Origin: Bradyrhizobium oligotrophicum S58 | Lineage (GTDB): Bacteria; Pseudomonadota; Alphaproteobacteria; Rhizobiales; Xanthobacteraceae | Direction of reading: 5' to 3' | DNA: 64,000 nt | Assembly (NCBI RefSeq): GCF_000344805.1 | Contig: NC_020453.1 | Coordinates: 4,931,001-4,995,000 of the forward strand | Part shown: positions 34,175 through 43,316 of the stretch, piece after piece | Layout: each line of letters begins with the position of its first letter | How positions within the stretch are numbered: the stretch's first letter is position 1 | Translations under genes and position numbers: made by a program | Notes under the pieces: generated by a model | Seen by the model: the letters and a program-made list of their open reading frames with translations, nothing else | What the model was told of the DNA's origin: nothing | Database searches by the model: none

Positions 34175-35077
34175 TCACCGCGTATGCGCCAGCTGTTGTC
34201 GGCTCTCGCTCGCCTCGACCATCCCTGGAGCAAGACTGAGATGATCTGACCTACCGAAGCTCCACCAGGTCGCCGCCATGGCACCGTACTGGGCGAGCAC
34301 TGCTGCGCGAGAGTTACCAGGGGCCGATTGAAGAATAAGATCGCCCCGATAGCCAGCGCGTTTCAGCTGATTCAGCGCGTCGGCGAGGCTGGTCCGCTGA
34401 CGGGAAGGCGAAGCGCGGTCTACGTCCAAATTCCAGTCCTTGAGGCGGACGTTCACGATCCGGTTGCCGCAAGCGGCGAGGTCCTGATGCGCATCAGCGC
34501 GGATCGACGGTCGACATCCAACTGTGTAGGTGATGCCGAACCGGTCTGCCGGGTATGGCTCGATCAGCGAGACCAAGCACCGCGGATCGAGATCGGACTC
34601 AAGGGAGAGGACCACGCCGCAAGCCTCGAGGAGCGGCGCAAGCCGATCCAGTCCGGATCGAAGTGCCACCGCCTCGCGAGAGGAAAGCTGTTGCCAACCG
34701 TTCGTGAGTGGCATCACGAGAAGCTTGATTTCGATCTCGGCACACGCCTCGATCACAGCACCGAGCAGGTCGAGCCGCGCCCGATGCTCGCGGCCGGTGA
34801 CCATGTAAAACGGGAATTGCATCATGAAATCGGCGGACAGCGAGGGAATGCAGATGCCGCATTCGCCGCTGAGCCGCCGCATCTGATCTCGTCCAGTGGT
34901 CGACATCACGGGATTCATCAGGATCGGCTCTTCACCGATCCGCCACTCGATCAGTTCGAATCCGACCTTTTGGGCGACCGAGAATTCCTCGCGCCAGCAA
35001 TCCGTGAGAAAGCCCCGCCCTCTCTTGTCAGCCCGCTCCATGAGGTCGCCCTGCATAAATCCGATACGGCTGACCAT
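34175..35077 (-). CDS. Sugar phosphate isomerase/epimerase (xylose isomerase-like TIM barrel)
   Basis: The protein has 300 residues from MVSRIGFMQGDLM, behind GGAGAGG. It follows the AP-endonuclease-2/xylose isomerase-like barrel: 'RIGFMQGDLMERADKRGRG', 'EEFSVAQKVGFELIEWR', 'CGICIPSLSADFMMQFPFY', 'EIEIKLLVMPL', 'VVLSLESDLD' (metal-binding Glu) and 'NRIVNVRLKDWN' (with the usual His replaced by Arg-Leu-Lys-Asp). Close relatives are L-ribulose-5-phosphate 3-epimerase/hexulose isomerase-like proteins. It may belong to the same regulon as the opine dehydrogenase gene downstream. The substrate is unknown. Confidence 0.78.
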   Translation of the reverse strand: MVSRIGFMQGDLMERADKRGRGFLTDCWREEFSVAQKVGFELIEWRIGEEPILMNPVMSTTGRDQMRRLSGECGICIPSLSADFMMQFPFYMVTGREHRARLDLLGAVIEACAEIEIKLLVMPLTNGWQQLSSREAVALRSGLDRLAPLLEACGVVLSLESDLDPRCLVSLIEPYPADRFGITYTVGCRPSIRADAHQDLAACGNRIVNVRLKDWNLDVDRASPSRQRTSLADALNQLKRAGYRGDLILQSAPGNSRAAVLAQYGAMAATWWSFGRSDHLSLAPGMVEASESRQQLAHTR

Positions 35078-35625
35078 CTGCGCCTCTCCGAAAATCATAC
35101 CATGGAACCTTCGACTGGACGCGCCAAGCTTGATGACTTGCGACCGGGTGTGGCACGGAGAGCTGCGCCACAAAGATAGGGCGACCGACCACGCTCTGCC
35201 ACTACCAACCCTGGTAGAGATCCGCGATCCGGAGCGCAGGCTTCCTATTCCGCAGCGGCGACCACCATTTACGGAAATGCATCACCATCCATTCACTGAT
35301 CCGTGCCCGCCCTCAGGTTGCCGACGGTAGCCGTACACGTCCAGTCCCCTATCCGGCTTGGTAGCTGCCCCGCGCACCGGAAGCTGCTCTACTGCCTCTG
35401 ACGCGCGGACGCATGATGGAGATGGGAATGATGCACAGAGCAGTCCTGGCTGACAGCGACGAGGTGGCCGAGGAGTCCTGCAGTGTCGCAAACTCAGCTA
35501 AAAATCAGGACAAAGGCTTTGCAGTCGCGACCGGCTGGACGACGGAGTCGGGCGTCGACCACCCCGCGGCGGGATGCGACCAGATATCTGCGCCTGCGTC
35601 TGCAGCCTCCGACGCAGGCAGGTCC
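35078..35625. other. Intergenic region, 548 bp, with a 16-bp dyad at 35202-35217
   Basis: CTACCA-ACCC-TGGTAG is an exact inverted repeat 125 bp ahead of the sugar-isomerase start. It could be an operator for that divergent gene. The frame of the response regulator stays open through 35413-35625 but reads as non-family sequence, so I start that gene at 35626. Confidence 0.4.
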
Positions 35626-36390
35626 ATGTCTACGCCTACGAGACCGCGCATCCTAATGGTTGGCGACAGGGGATTCACGAGCCTCCTCAAATACATTCTC
35701 GAAAGCAACGGTTTCGACTGCATGCTGACCGACACCCTGACAGATGCGATCGCCTCCGCCACCGCCGTGCGGCCCGGCTTGATCGCCCTGGACGACGTAT
35801 CCTGCGGGGATCGGGTAGCCTGCGCGCTCGAACAGCTGCACCGGGACCCCGCAACGCAATTTGTGCCGACGCTGATCATGGCAAGCGTATCGCCCCACCT
35901 CGAGGAGACCTGCGTCCATACGGATCGGACAAGCTATATATTGAAGCCGTTTCTTCCGGACATCTTCATCGACCGGCTGCATGGTATTCTGCGCGAATCG
36001 GCTTGTTCCAGTCTCAAAGTGCTTCGATTTGCCGACATCGTCATGGAGTCCGACGCGCATCGCGTCTCCCGAGGAGCGCGCTCCGTTCGCCTCTGCCCCG
36101 TCGAATATCGGATCTTGCAACACCTCCTCGAATGCCCCCGAAAGGTCTTTTCTCGGGAGCAGATTCTTTGCAGCATACGAGCACATACTCAGGAGAACGC
36201 GGTGCGCTCAATCGATGTTCACATCAGCCGTATTCGCAAGGCTCTTTGTGAACGTGGCGAGCCGAACTATATCCGCACGGTGCGAGGGTTGGGCTATTCG
36301 CTTGACTTTGCCCCGGACGGACCTGCCACCTACGTGCCACGACCCGATCTGGTCAACGACGCGCGAAAGCAACACCGATCGGATCGATAA
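35626..36390 (+). CDS. OmpR/PhoB-family response regulator
   Basis: The protein has 254 residues from MSTPTRPRIL; the frame is open upstream to 35413, but that part has no family sequence. The receiver domain (about 5-120) keeps one acidic residue of the N-terminal pair ('LMVGDRG'), an Asp at the phosphorylation position in 'GLIALDD' and the Lys in 'SYILKPF'. It looks divergent but possibly functional. The C-terminal winged helix is typical: 'VRLCPVEYRILQHLLECP', 'VFSREQIL', 'SIDVHISRIRKAL', 'IRTVRGLGYSL'. No histidine kinase gene is adjacent, so its partner is elsewhere. Confidence 0.83.
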   Translation: MSTPTRPRILMVGDRGFTSLLKYILESNGFDCMLTDTLTDAIASATAVRPGLIALDDVSCGDRVACALEQLHRDPATQFVPTLIMASVSPHLEETCVHTDRTSYILKPFLPDIFIDRLHGILRESACSSLKVLRFADIVMESDAHRVSRGARSVRLCPVEYRILQHLLECPRKVFSREQILCSIRAHTQENAVRSIDVHISRIRKALCERGEPNYIRTVRGLGYSLDFAPDGPATYVPRPDLVNDARKQHRSDR

Positions 36391-36548
36391 GCCCCGGTCG
36401 GCACTGATCAATGAAGAGGCTCTCGCGCTGACCTCTCAGCCAAGCCCCCGCTCGATCGACTTCGATCCAAGGGATCGGGCAACCGGATCATGATCACGAT
36501 GAGCTCACCAATGAATTCCCTTGGCGAATTCCCTTGGCGGGACTTCAG

Positions 36549-37562
36549 TCATCGCGCGCCGATGCGCAGGCTCCCCCACGCGATATCGCTTGTTTCAGGG
36601 AAGTGACATGCCCGGGATCGGCCGTCTCCCGACATTTCAAGCTCCGGCTTTTCGACGGAACATGGACCTTCCGCTCGCCCGCAACGCGGATGAAAGCCAC
36701 AGCCCGGAGGCGGATTGGCTGCAGAAGGAACCTCTCCCACGATCTGGATCAGAGGCCGGCGTGCCCTTGGGTCTGGCACTGGATAGCTGTCGCGCAAAAG
36801 CCTGGTATACGGATGCAACGGACGGTCGAAAACATCGGCCGTCGGCCCCTCTTCGACGATGCGCCCAAGATACATGACGCAGACCCGGTCGCAGAAATGG
36901 CGGACCACTCCGAGATCATGCGAAACGAACAAGAACGACAGGCCGCGGCGTTCGCGGAGTCCCTCCAGCAGTCGAAGAATTTGCGCCTGGACCGAAACAT
37001 CGAGAGCAGAAACGGCCTCGTCCGCGACAACCAGTTCGGGATCCAGCACCAGCGCCCGTGCAATGCCAATCCGTTGCCGCTGGCCGCCGGAGAATTCATG
37101 CGGATAGCGTTCCAGTGCGTCTCGCGGCAACCCGACCTCGACCATGGCAGCTTCCGCCTTCTCGCGGATCTCCTTGGATGAGTGACGCAGATGAACCCGA
37201 AGGGGTTCTTCCAGAGTCTGCCGAATTGTTCGGCGCGGGTTGAGCGAAGAATATGGATCCTGAAAGACGATCTGCATCCGGCGCCGCAACGCACGCAAGG
37301 CGGCACCCTTTGCGGCCAGGACATCGATGCCGTCGAATGAGATTGATCCGCTATCGGGCTCGATGAGCCGAAGGATGGCACGCGCGACCGTTGACTTGCC
37401 ACAGCCGGACTCGCCCACGAGGCCAAGGGAAGTCCCCTTTGGAACGCGGAAAGACACATCATCGACCGCCCGGACGCTTCTGGCGCCCGAACGTCCGTTT
37501 CTCACGAATGTCTTCGAAAGATTGCGTACGACAAAGTCGCCGCTTCCCAGGGACGTCGTCAT
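36549..37562 (-). CDS. Peptide/opine ABC transporter ATP-binding protein (DppF-like)
   Basis: The protein has 337 residues. Its ATG overlaps the stop of the previous ATPase gene (ATGA), so they are translationally coupled. Walker A 'GESGCGKSTVARAIL', Q-loop 'IVFQDPYSSLNPR', signature 'FSGGQRQRIGIARAL', Walker B 'LVVADEAVSALD' and the switch His in 'FVSHDLGVV' are all present. The C-terminal oligopeptide-ABC extension has the cysteine cluster 'CGFHPRCGRAEGPC'. It is the last gene of the operon that starts with an opine-type oxidase. It energises import with the DppD-like ATPase. Confidence 0.92.
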   Translation of the reverse strand: MTTSLGSGDFVVRNLSKTFVRNGRSGARSVRAVDDVSFRVPKGTSLGLVGESGCGKSTVARAILRLIEPDSGSISFDGIDVLAAKGAALRALRRRMQIVFQDPYSSLNPRRTIRQTLEEPLRVHLRHSSKEIREKAEAAMVEVGLPRDALERYPHEFSGGQRQRIGIARALVLDPELVVADEAVSALDVSVQAQILRLLEGLRERRGLSFLFVSHDLGVVRHFCDRVCVMYLGRIVEEGPTADVFDRPLHPYTRLLRDSYPVPDPRARRPLIQIVGEVPSAANPPPGCGFHPRCGRAEGPCSVEKPELEMSGDGRSRACHFPETSDIAWGSLRIGAR

Positions 37563-38557
37563 CAATGCACTCCTCCGACCGGCCTGACGGGACAGCGCAC
37601 CAGATGTCCGGGATCACCTGATGATACGAGCTCGGGGTGCAGTTCGGTACAGCTGCGGTCCTTGAAGGGACAGCGGGGCGCATAGGCGCAGCCTGTTGGA
37701 ACAGCGGACAAGCCGGGAACGCTGCCGGGGATTGGCTCCAGGCTCTCGTTGCCCCGGTCAGCTCGCGGCATGGCGCGCAGCAGCGCCGCCGTATAAGGAT
37801 GCATGGGCTTTGCGAACAGCGCGTCGACAGCCGCAAGCTCTACAATCTCGCCCGCATACATCACGGCAACACGGTCGGCGATCTGCGCAACCACGCCAAG
37901 ATTATGCGTGATGAACAGCATCGACATTCCGTAGGCCTGTTTGAGCTCTTCGAGTTGGGTCAGCACCTGCGCCTGGATCGTCACATCGAGTGCCGTCGTC
38001 GGCTCATCGGCCAGAAGAACCCTCGGATGGCAGGCGAGTGCCATGGCAATCATGACGCGTTGGCGCATCCCTCCCGAAAATTGATGCGGATACTCATCCA
38101 GCCGGCTCTTCGGCGACGGAATCTTGACCTCTGTCAAGAGCCGAAGCGCCTCAGCCTTGGCCTTCATACGCGATCCTCCACGATGAATGAGGATCGCCTC
38201 CGCGATCTGGTCTCCCACCGTCATGGTCGGATTGAGGCTCGTCATCGGCTCCTGGAAGATCATCGCAATCGAATTTCCCCGGATGGAGCTCATGTCCCGT
38301 TCGGACAATGTCACCAGATCCTGGCCCTCGAACAGCACCTCTCCGCCCTGGATGCGAGCACCGGCACGTGGAAGCAATCGTAGGATAGACAGGGCCGTGA
38401 CGCTCTTGCCACTGCCCGACTCGCCCACGACCGCGAGCGTCTCATTGGGCATCAGTGAGACCGAGACGTTCCGGACGGCCGGATACCAGCGGCCGCCGAT
38501 TCGGAATTCGGTCTGTAGATTGCGCAGGTCGAGAGCTGGCCTGGGAAACGACGTCAT
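37562..38557 (-). CDS. Peptide/opine ABC transporter ATP-binding protein (DppD-like)
   Basis: The protein has 331 residues from [13 protein letters not shown]; it starts 5 bp after the DppC-like stop. Motifs: Walker A '[15 protein letters not shown]', Q-loop '[12 protein letters not shown]', signature '[15 protein letters not shown]', Walker B '[12 protein letters not shown]', switch 'FITHNLGVV'. The C-terminal extension carries the conserved Cys residues in '[14 protein letters not shown]'. It pairs with the DppF-like ATPase, whose gene overlaps its stop codon. Confidence 0.92.
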   Translation of the reverse strand: MTSFPRPALDLRNLQTEFRIGGRWYPAVRNVSVSLMPNETLAVVGESGSGKSVTALSILRLLPRAGARIQGGEVLFEGQDLVTLSERDMSSIRGNSIAMIFQEPMTSLNPTMTVGDQIAEAILIHRGGSRMKAKAEALRLLTEVKIPSPKSRLDEYPHQFSGGMRQRVMIAMALACHPRVLLADEPTTALDVTIQAQVLTQLEELKQAYGMSMLFITHNLGVVAQIADRVAVMYAGEIVELAAVDALFAKPMHPYTAALLRAMPRADRGNESLEPIPGSVPGLSAVPTGCAYAPRCPFKDRSCTELHPELVSSGDPGHLVRCPVRPVGGVH

Positions 38558-38562
38558 GCCTG

Positions 38563-39432
38563 CTATTCTCCCCGCAGCTTTGGATCGATTGCATCTCGCA
38601 GAGCGTCTCCCAGGAGATTGAGGGCGAGCACGGTCAACAAGATCGCAAGGCTCGGGAAGACCGCGAGCCACCAGGAGTCAAGGATGTTGTCGAACCCTTC
38701 GCGGATCATGCTCCCCCAGGTCGGTGTCGGTGGCGGAACTCCTAGCCCGATAAAGCTCAGGGATGCTTCCGTGCGAATCGCGGACGCCATCCACAACGAG
38801 CTCATCACCACCACATCCGAGATGAGGTTGGGGAGAATATGAACCCCCATGATCCGGACGGGTCCGAACCCAAGCGCTCGACCGGCGATCACGAAGTCCT
38901 GCTGCTTCAAAGCAATCGTTGGCGCACGGGCAACTCGCGCAAACGGTGCGATCTCCGTGATTGCTATTGCAATGATCAGGTTCTGAAGGCTGGCGCCGAG
39001 CATCGCTGCAATCATCAGGCCGAGCAGGAGAGCTGGAAACGAGAGCATCACATCGAGCACGCCCATCACGACCTGATCCAGCGCTCCTCCGACATAACCC
39101 GCAACGATTCCGATCGTACAGCCGATCGTCATCGCAATCAGGATGGCGACAAAACCGACCATGAGAGAGATGCGGGCGCCATAGATCAGACGGGACAGGA
39201 CATCTCGACCATAATTGTCCGTTCCGAACAGGAACTCCGCTGACGGCGGCTCGAGCCTGGCAACAATATTCTGCTCCAGCGGGTCATGAGGCGCGATCAG
39301 CGGCGCGAGCACCGCCACCATGATGATGACCGCAAGGAGCAGCGCACCTAGCCAGAACAGGGGATTTCTGGAGAAGGCCACCCACAATCGACTGGGCTGC
39401 GCCACTGCAACCGATGCAACCTCGATCGTCAT
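38563..39432 (-). CDS. Peptide/opine ABC transporter permease (DppC-like)
   Basis: The protein has 289 residues; its ATG overlaps the stop of the DppB-like gene by 4 bp. It has the OppC N-terminal segment ('[20 protein letters not shown]', then '[20 protein letters not shown]'), '[20 protein letters not shown]' and the EAA-like loop for ATPase contact. There are six membrane segments. It forms the inner-membrane pore with DppB. Confidence 0.9.
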   Translation of the reverse strand: MTIEVASVAVAQPSRLWVAFSRNPLFWLGALLLAVIIMVAVLAPLIAPHDPLEQNIVARLEPPSAEFLFGTDNYGRDVLSRLIYGARISLMVGFVAILIAMTIGCTIGIVAGYVGGALDQVVMGVLDVMLSFPALLLGLMIAAMLGASLQNLIIAIAITEIAPFARVARAPTIALKQQDFVIAGRALGFGPVRIMGVHILPNLISDVVVMSSLWMASAIRTEASLSFIGLGVPPPTPTWGSMIREGFDNILDSWWLAVFPSLAILLTVLALNLLGDALRDAIDPKLRGE

Positions 39433-40367
39433 TTGTACTTCACCCGCGGATCGATAAGCCCATAGGTAATGTCCGTCAGCGTATTCACGACGATGACGCA
39501 GATGGCAAAGATGATCATCAGCCCCTCAAGCAGCGTATAGTCGCGAGAGTTGAGTGCCCCGAAGATCAGCTTGCCGAGGCCCGGCCGGTTGAAGATGATC
39601 TCCGTCAGCACCGAATTTCCGATCAACGTACCGAAGTAGAGGCCAACAACGGTCACCACCGGAATGAGGCCATTGCGCAGAGCGTGTCGCATGACCAGCC
39701 GCGTGGGAGTTACCCCCTTCGCGCGCGCTGTGCGGATGTAATCCTCGCCAAGAACTCCCAGCATGGATGACCGCGTGACACGCACGACATAGGCCATCAG
39801 GATCAAGCCGAGATTCAGCGCAGGCAAGGCAAGGCTTCGCAACCGTTCGAACGGATCGGTGCTGTCGGACGTGAGAACCGGGAACCACCCCAGATGGATT
39901 GCGAATACGATGAGCAAAAGGATGCCTGACACAAACGCTGGGAACGAGAGTCCGACCAACGAGACCAGCCGCGAAACGTAGTCGATCCAGCTGTTGCGGC
40001 CGAGCGCCGCGAGAATTCCAAGCGGCAGACCCAGGACGATTCCAATCACGATGGCCGCCAAGGTAAGTTGGATCGTGGAGGGCAACACCAGCAGGACCTC
40101 CTGAACGACCGTCCGGCCGCTGCTCAGCGATTGCCCGAGATTTCCGGTAAGCACCTCTCCGAGGAAGTGAAGGTATTGGACCAGGATCGGCTGATCGAGC
40201 CCGAGCCGGGCTCGCATCGCCCGAAGCGAGGCTTCGGTTGCCTGGTCGCCGAGGATGACGGATGCCGCATCACCTGGAACGAGACGCACCAGCACGAAGA
40301 TTGCTGTCAGCATCACCAGCAAGGTGGGGATCGCCAGGAGCAGCCGTTTAAAGGTAAAGCTGATCAT
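39429..40367 (-). CDS. Peptide/opine ABC transporter permease (DppB-like)
   Basis: The protein has 312 residues from MISFTFKRLLLAIPTL. Typical DppB features: an N-terminal membrane anchor, 'LVRLVPGDAASVILGDQA', 'RLGLDQPILVQYLHFL' and the 'EDYIRTARAKGV' EAA loop, ending 'DITYGLIDPRVKY'. There are six membrane segments. It begins 76 bp after the flavoprotein gene, so uptake and oxidation genes sit on one transcript. Confidence 0.9.
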   Translation of the reverse strand: MISFTFKRLLLAIPTLLVMLTAIFVLVRLVPGDAASVILGDQATEASLRAMRARLGLDQPILVQYLHFLGEVLTGNLGQSLSSGRTVVQEVLLVLPSTIQLTLAAIVIGIVLGLPLGILAALGRNSWIDYVSRLVSLVGLSFPAFVSGILLLIVFAIHLGWFPVLTSDSTDPFERLRSLALPALNLGLILMAYVVRVTRSSMLGVLGEDYIRTARAKGVTPTRLVMRHALRNGLIPVVTVVGLYFGTLIGNSVLTEIIFNRPGLGKLIFGALNSRDYTLLEGLMIIFAICVIVVNTLTDITYGLIDPRVKYK

Positions 40368-40443
40368 TCGATTACCCGGCACATTCGCGAACAGAAGCCG
40401 GGATGTCCGAGCTGAACGTTTCTCTGCGGACAAGCACAGTGCC

Positions 40444-41841
40444 TCACAACACCTCCTCCTTTTGATCGAGTGTGGCCAGTTCTCCAAGGGTCACGGGCTT
40501 GAGCGGAGGCCTGACGCGATAAAAGCCGATCTCCCTTGCAGGACAATTCTGGATCTCCGCGAGGATGCGGGTGACGGTATAACCGCATTGCCGCCCCTGG
40601 CACGGGCCCATTCCTGCACGCGTGAAGGCCTTGATCTGGTTCGGGCCGGAGCCGCCGATCTGCGCCATCGCACGGACCTCTCCTGCGGTGACCTCCTCGC
40701 AGCGACATATGACGGTCTCATCGGACGGACTGAAAATCCTGCCGCGGGGCCTGAACATGGTGTCAAGAAAGGGCCGCAACGCAAGTTCGCGAGCCAGGCT
40801 CTTTTGAACGCGCAATGCGTCCTTGATCACGATCTGCTCGTCCACATAGCCGAGCTTGACTGCCAGCCTTTGTGCTGCGAGCGCCCCACGAAATTGCGCG
40901 GCCTTCGCACCAGCAATGCCCGCGCCGTCCCCGGCAATGAAGACGCCGGCTTTGGTTGTTTCACCCCATTGATCGAGAACCGGCACGTAGCAATCCTGCT
41001 CGTCACGCCATTCGACCGCGCAGCCCAACCCCAGCGGCGCGTGAACATTCGGCACGACGCCCTCATGCACAAACAGATTATCCGCGGAAACGGTCTTCTC
41101 CCGTCCGTCGGCCGTTCGATAGCTGATGGATTCGATCCGGTCCGATCCGTGCGCCTGCAGGTCAATGACATGACGGATGACGGGCACGCGCCGGTATCGA
41201 AGAGCGGCCATCCACGCAAGCCCCTTGAGGAGCGCCCCACTGGCACGCAGGGCATTCGGCAGATGCCGGAGCGCCGCCCAATGACTCCCGGCCGGTGTCG
41301 TGTCCAGATAGCCGGCGATCTGACCTCCGGCGTTGAGCAACTGAACGAGATAGAGAAGCGGCAACGGGCCGCAACCAGCGACCCAGACTGGCTTGGAGGG
41401 GATCTGCCCGGCGGCCTTCAAGAGGACCTGAGCGGCACCCACCGTGAGGACTCCCGGGAGTGTCCAGCCTGGGAAGGGAGCAGGCCTTTCCTGGGCGCCG
41501 GTTGCAAGGATGATGGCACGCGCCTCGATCGTCCGGGCTTTGCCATCATGGGTCACGAAGGCACGAAAGCCGGGTTCGATCTGCCAAAGCTGTGTACGGG
41601 GCTCGTACCGCGCTCCGCTGGCGCGGAATGCGTCGGTCGTCGCCTTTCCGTCCTGATAAGTCCGTCCAAGGATGGCCCCCCTTGGTGTCGCGGCTTGAGT
41701 TTCGACCGAGCGCCAGATCTGCCCGCCAGGCGAAGTCTGATCGTCCACAACCAGAACGTCAATTCCATAGCGGCGAGCCGTGATGGCCGCTGTCATGCCT
41801 GCAGGGCCAGCCCCTACGATGAGAACATCGGTGGTGCTCAT
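40444..41841 (-). CDS. Opine oxidase/imino-acid dehydrogenase subunit A-like flavoprotein (OoxA/HcnB family)
   Basis: The protein has 465 residues; its ATG overlaps the stop of the small iron-sulfur gene (ATGA). N-terminal 'DVLIVGAGPAGMTAAITARR' binds FAD, 'PGGQIW' follows, and a second dinucleotide fold starts near 'VWVAGCGPLPLLYL'. The C-terminus has a BFD-like iron-sulfur domain with 'VICRCEEVTAGEVRAMA' and 'GMGPCQGRQCG'. The three-gene set (DAAO-type oxidase, small [2Fe-2S] protein, OoxA-like protein) is known in octopine/nopaline oxidases, hydrogen cyanide synthase and D-hydroxyproline dehydrogenase. The adjacent transporter and LysR gene favour opine or imino-acid breakdown. Confidence 0.87.
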   Translation of the reverse strand: MSTTDVLIVGAGPAGMTAAITARRYGIDVLVVDDQTSPGGQIWRSVETQAATPRGAILGRTYQDGKATTDAFRASGARYEPRTQLWQIEPGFRAFVTHDGKARTIEARAIILATGAQERPAPFPGWTLPGVLTVGAAQVLLKAAGQIPSKPVWVAGCGPLPLLYLVQLLNAGGQIAGYLDTTPAGSHWAALRHLPNALRASGALLKGLAWMAALRYRRVPVIRHVIDLQAHGSDRIESISYRTADGREKTVSADNLFVHEGVVPNVHAPLGLGCAVEWRDEQDCYVPVLDQWGETTKAGVFIAGDGAGIAGAKAAQFRGALAAQRLAVKLGYVDEQIVIKDALRVQKSLARELALRPFLDTMFRPRGRIFSPSDETVICRCEEVTAGEVRAMAQIGGSGPNQIKAFTRAGMGPCQGRQCGYTVTRILAEIQNCPAREIGFYRVRPPLKPVTLGELATLDQKEEVL

Positions 41842-42131
41842 GAGGGCAAGCACCGCTTGCGCTGCTGGCGCTCAACCTTCATCCCCTCCTGCACCGGAGT
41901 CATGCAGGTCTGAACCGAGGCAACTCCATCCACCTGAGCGAGACAGTCGAAGCAGACGCCGATCATGCAATAAGGAGCTCGCCTGCTCCCCTTCACCGGC
42001 GTGGGACGCGACCAGACGACAGCCTGCCGGAGCAGGACAGCTGCCAGGCTTTCGCCCGGCTCCGCCGCGACAGGCTTGCCTTCGACATAGATCGTCACGG
42101 CCTCAGCGGACTCATGCAGCTTTCGGAACAT
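41838..42131 (-). CDS. Small [2Fe-2S] subunit of opine/imino-acid oxidase (OoxX/HcnA-like)
   Basis: The protein has 97 residues from MFRKLHESAEAV. It has a beta-rich N-terminal half ('VTIYVEGKPVAAEPGESLAA') and then the ferredoxin-like cluster 'YCMIGVCFDCLAQVDG' with a fourth Cys in 'SVQTC'. In this family the protein carries electrons between the two flavoprotein subunits. It overlaps the upstream oxidase gene by 20 bp and the downstream flavoprotein gene by 4 bp. Confidence 0.85.
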   Translation of the reverse strand: MFRKLHESAEAVTIYVEGKPVAAEPGESLAAVLLRQAVVWSRPTPVKGSRRAPYCMIGVCFDCLAQVDGVASVQTCMTPVQEGMKVERQQRKRCLPS

Positions 42132-43230
42132 CAAAACGACTCTGGTGAAAGATATCGAGCGAACCCGGCAATTGCCCGGCCAAGATCGCATCGGCCAGAA
42201 CGGTGGAATGCAGAGCCGCGAGCGTGACGCCTGAATGGCACAACGCCACGAAGGCTCCCCGATGCTTCTGCGACTGAGCGTAGACGGGGCACCCATCAGG
42301 AGTCATGATGCGCAACCCGGCCCACTGCCGGACCAGTTTCGCCTCGGCAAGCCCCGGCACGATGCGAAGCGTCCGCCGGCTGAGATCTGCCGCCGCGGTC
42401 GCGGTCGCCGAGCTGTCAAAGCCGGTCTCCTCATGGGTTGCCCCGATCATGACCGTACCTTCCCGGGTTTGACGCAAGCCACTCGTCGGGAGAGGCAGAA
42501 ATGGTTCAAGGCGCTCGGTCACCAGGATCTGCCCTCGCTGAGGCCGCAGCGGGATTTCAAGACCCACTTGCCGCGCGAGCGCCTGAGAGCCGAGACCCGC
42601 GGCGATGAGCACGCGCGGCGCACTGACGATCTCGTTTCCGAACGCCACGGTAAAGCCCGCCTCGCTGGGCGCGATCTGCCGCACCGCAGCGTTTCGACGC
42701 AGATCTCCGCCCAGACGCAGAATTCCGGCATGAAGAGCCGCAAGGAGCTGAAGCGGATTGGCATGCCCGTCCCGCTGGCCGAAGCTGGCGCCGGTCACGT
42801 CAGGTCCCAATCGAACGTTCGGAAGCAGCCTCGTCAGTTCAGAGCGATCGAGCATCCGCCAATCCGCCTCCGCTCCGCCGAGCTGATTGTGCAACCGCTG
42901 AAGATCCGAGCGGCGCTTCTCGAACGCGTCGTCTCCGAGGCAGAACGCCAAACCGCCATTCTGCTCGTATTGAAGATCCAAGCCGGCCAAATCAGTGAGT
43001 TCCGATGCAAAGTCGGACCACATGTCGACGCTACGGCGTGACAGCTGCTGATAGGCCGGCATGTTCTGGCCTTTGCCCTGCAGCCAAACAAGGCCGAAAT
43101 TAGCCCGTGCCGCGCGATGGTCGCGATCGTCACCGTCGAGCACGAGCACCCGGCATTGTCTCCGCGCAAGCCCATAAGCAATCGAAGCACCGACCGTGCC
43201 AGCACCGATAACTATTATCTCAGGATGCAT
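42112..43230 (-). CDS. FAD-dependent D-amino-acid/opine oxidase-type subunit (OoxB/HcnC-like)
   Basis: The protein has 372 residues from MHPEIIVIG. FAD-binding 'EIIVIGAGTVGASIAYGLAR' is followed by the DAAO-family core: 'ANFGLVWLQGKGQN', 'GGLAFCLGDD', 'VLIAAGLGSQALARQVG', 'PLRPQRGQILVTERL' and the C-terminal 'CPVYAQSQKHRGAFVALCHS' with 'GVTLAALHSTVLADAI'. It should be the substrate-oxidising subunit, cleaving a secondary amine into an oxoacid and an amino acid. It is the first gene of the operon running to 36549 and is divergent from the LysR gene, with an 86-bp gap that contains the shared regulatory element. Confidence 0.87.
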   Translation of the reverse strand: MHPEIIVIGAGTVGASIAYGLARRQCRVLVLDGDDRDHRAARANFGLVWLQGKGQNMPAYQQLSRRSVDMWSDFASELTDLAGLDLQYEQNGGLAFCLGDDAFEKRRSDLQRLHNQLGGAEADWRMLDRSELTRLLPNVRLGPDVTGASFGQRDGHANPLQLLAALHAGILRLGGDLRRNAAVRQIAPSEAGFTVAFGNEIVSAPRVLIAAGLGSQALARQVGLEIPLRPQRGQILVTERLEPFLPLPTSGLRQTREGTVMIGATHEETGFDSSATATAAADLSRRTLRIVPGLAEAKLVRQWAGLRIMTPDGCPVYAQSQKHRGAFVALCHSGVTLAALHSTVLADAILAGQLPGSLDIFHQSRFDVPKAA

Positions 43231-43273
43231 CAGATTTCCTCTTGCCCAATATGACGACAAAAAGGGATATTTG

Positions 43274-43316
43274 GTCAAAGTCGAAAATCTCTGGCTGTAT
43301 TCTTCAGGGTTATGGG
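43274..43316. promoter_or_regulatory. Conserved element, copy 1, in the oxidase-lysR gap
   Basis: GTCAAAGTC, 15 bases, TATTCTT, 4 bases, GTTATGGG. The same parts recur at 45854-45897 upstream of the binding-protein gene, in the same orientation relative to the minus-strand genes. The TATTCTT...TTAT part fits the LysR T-N11-A rule. The opposite strand of GTCAAAGTC gives TTTGAC, a possible -35. It ends directly before the lysR ATG and lies 43 bp from the oxidase start. Confidence 0.7.
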
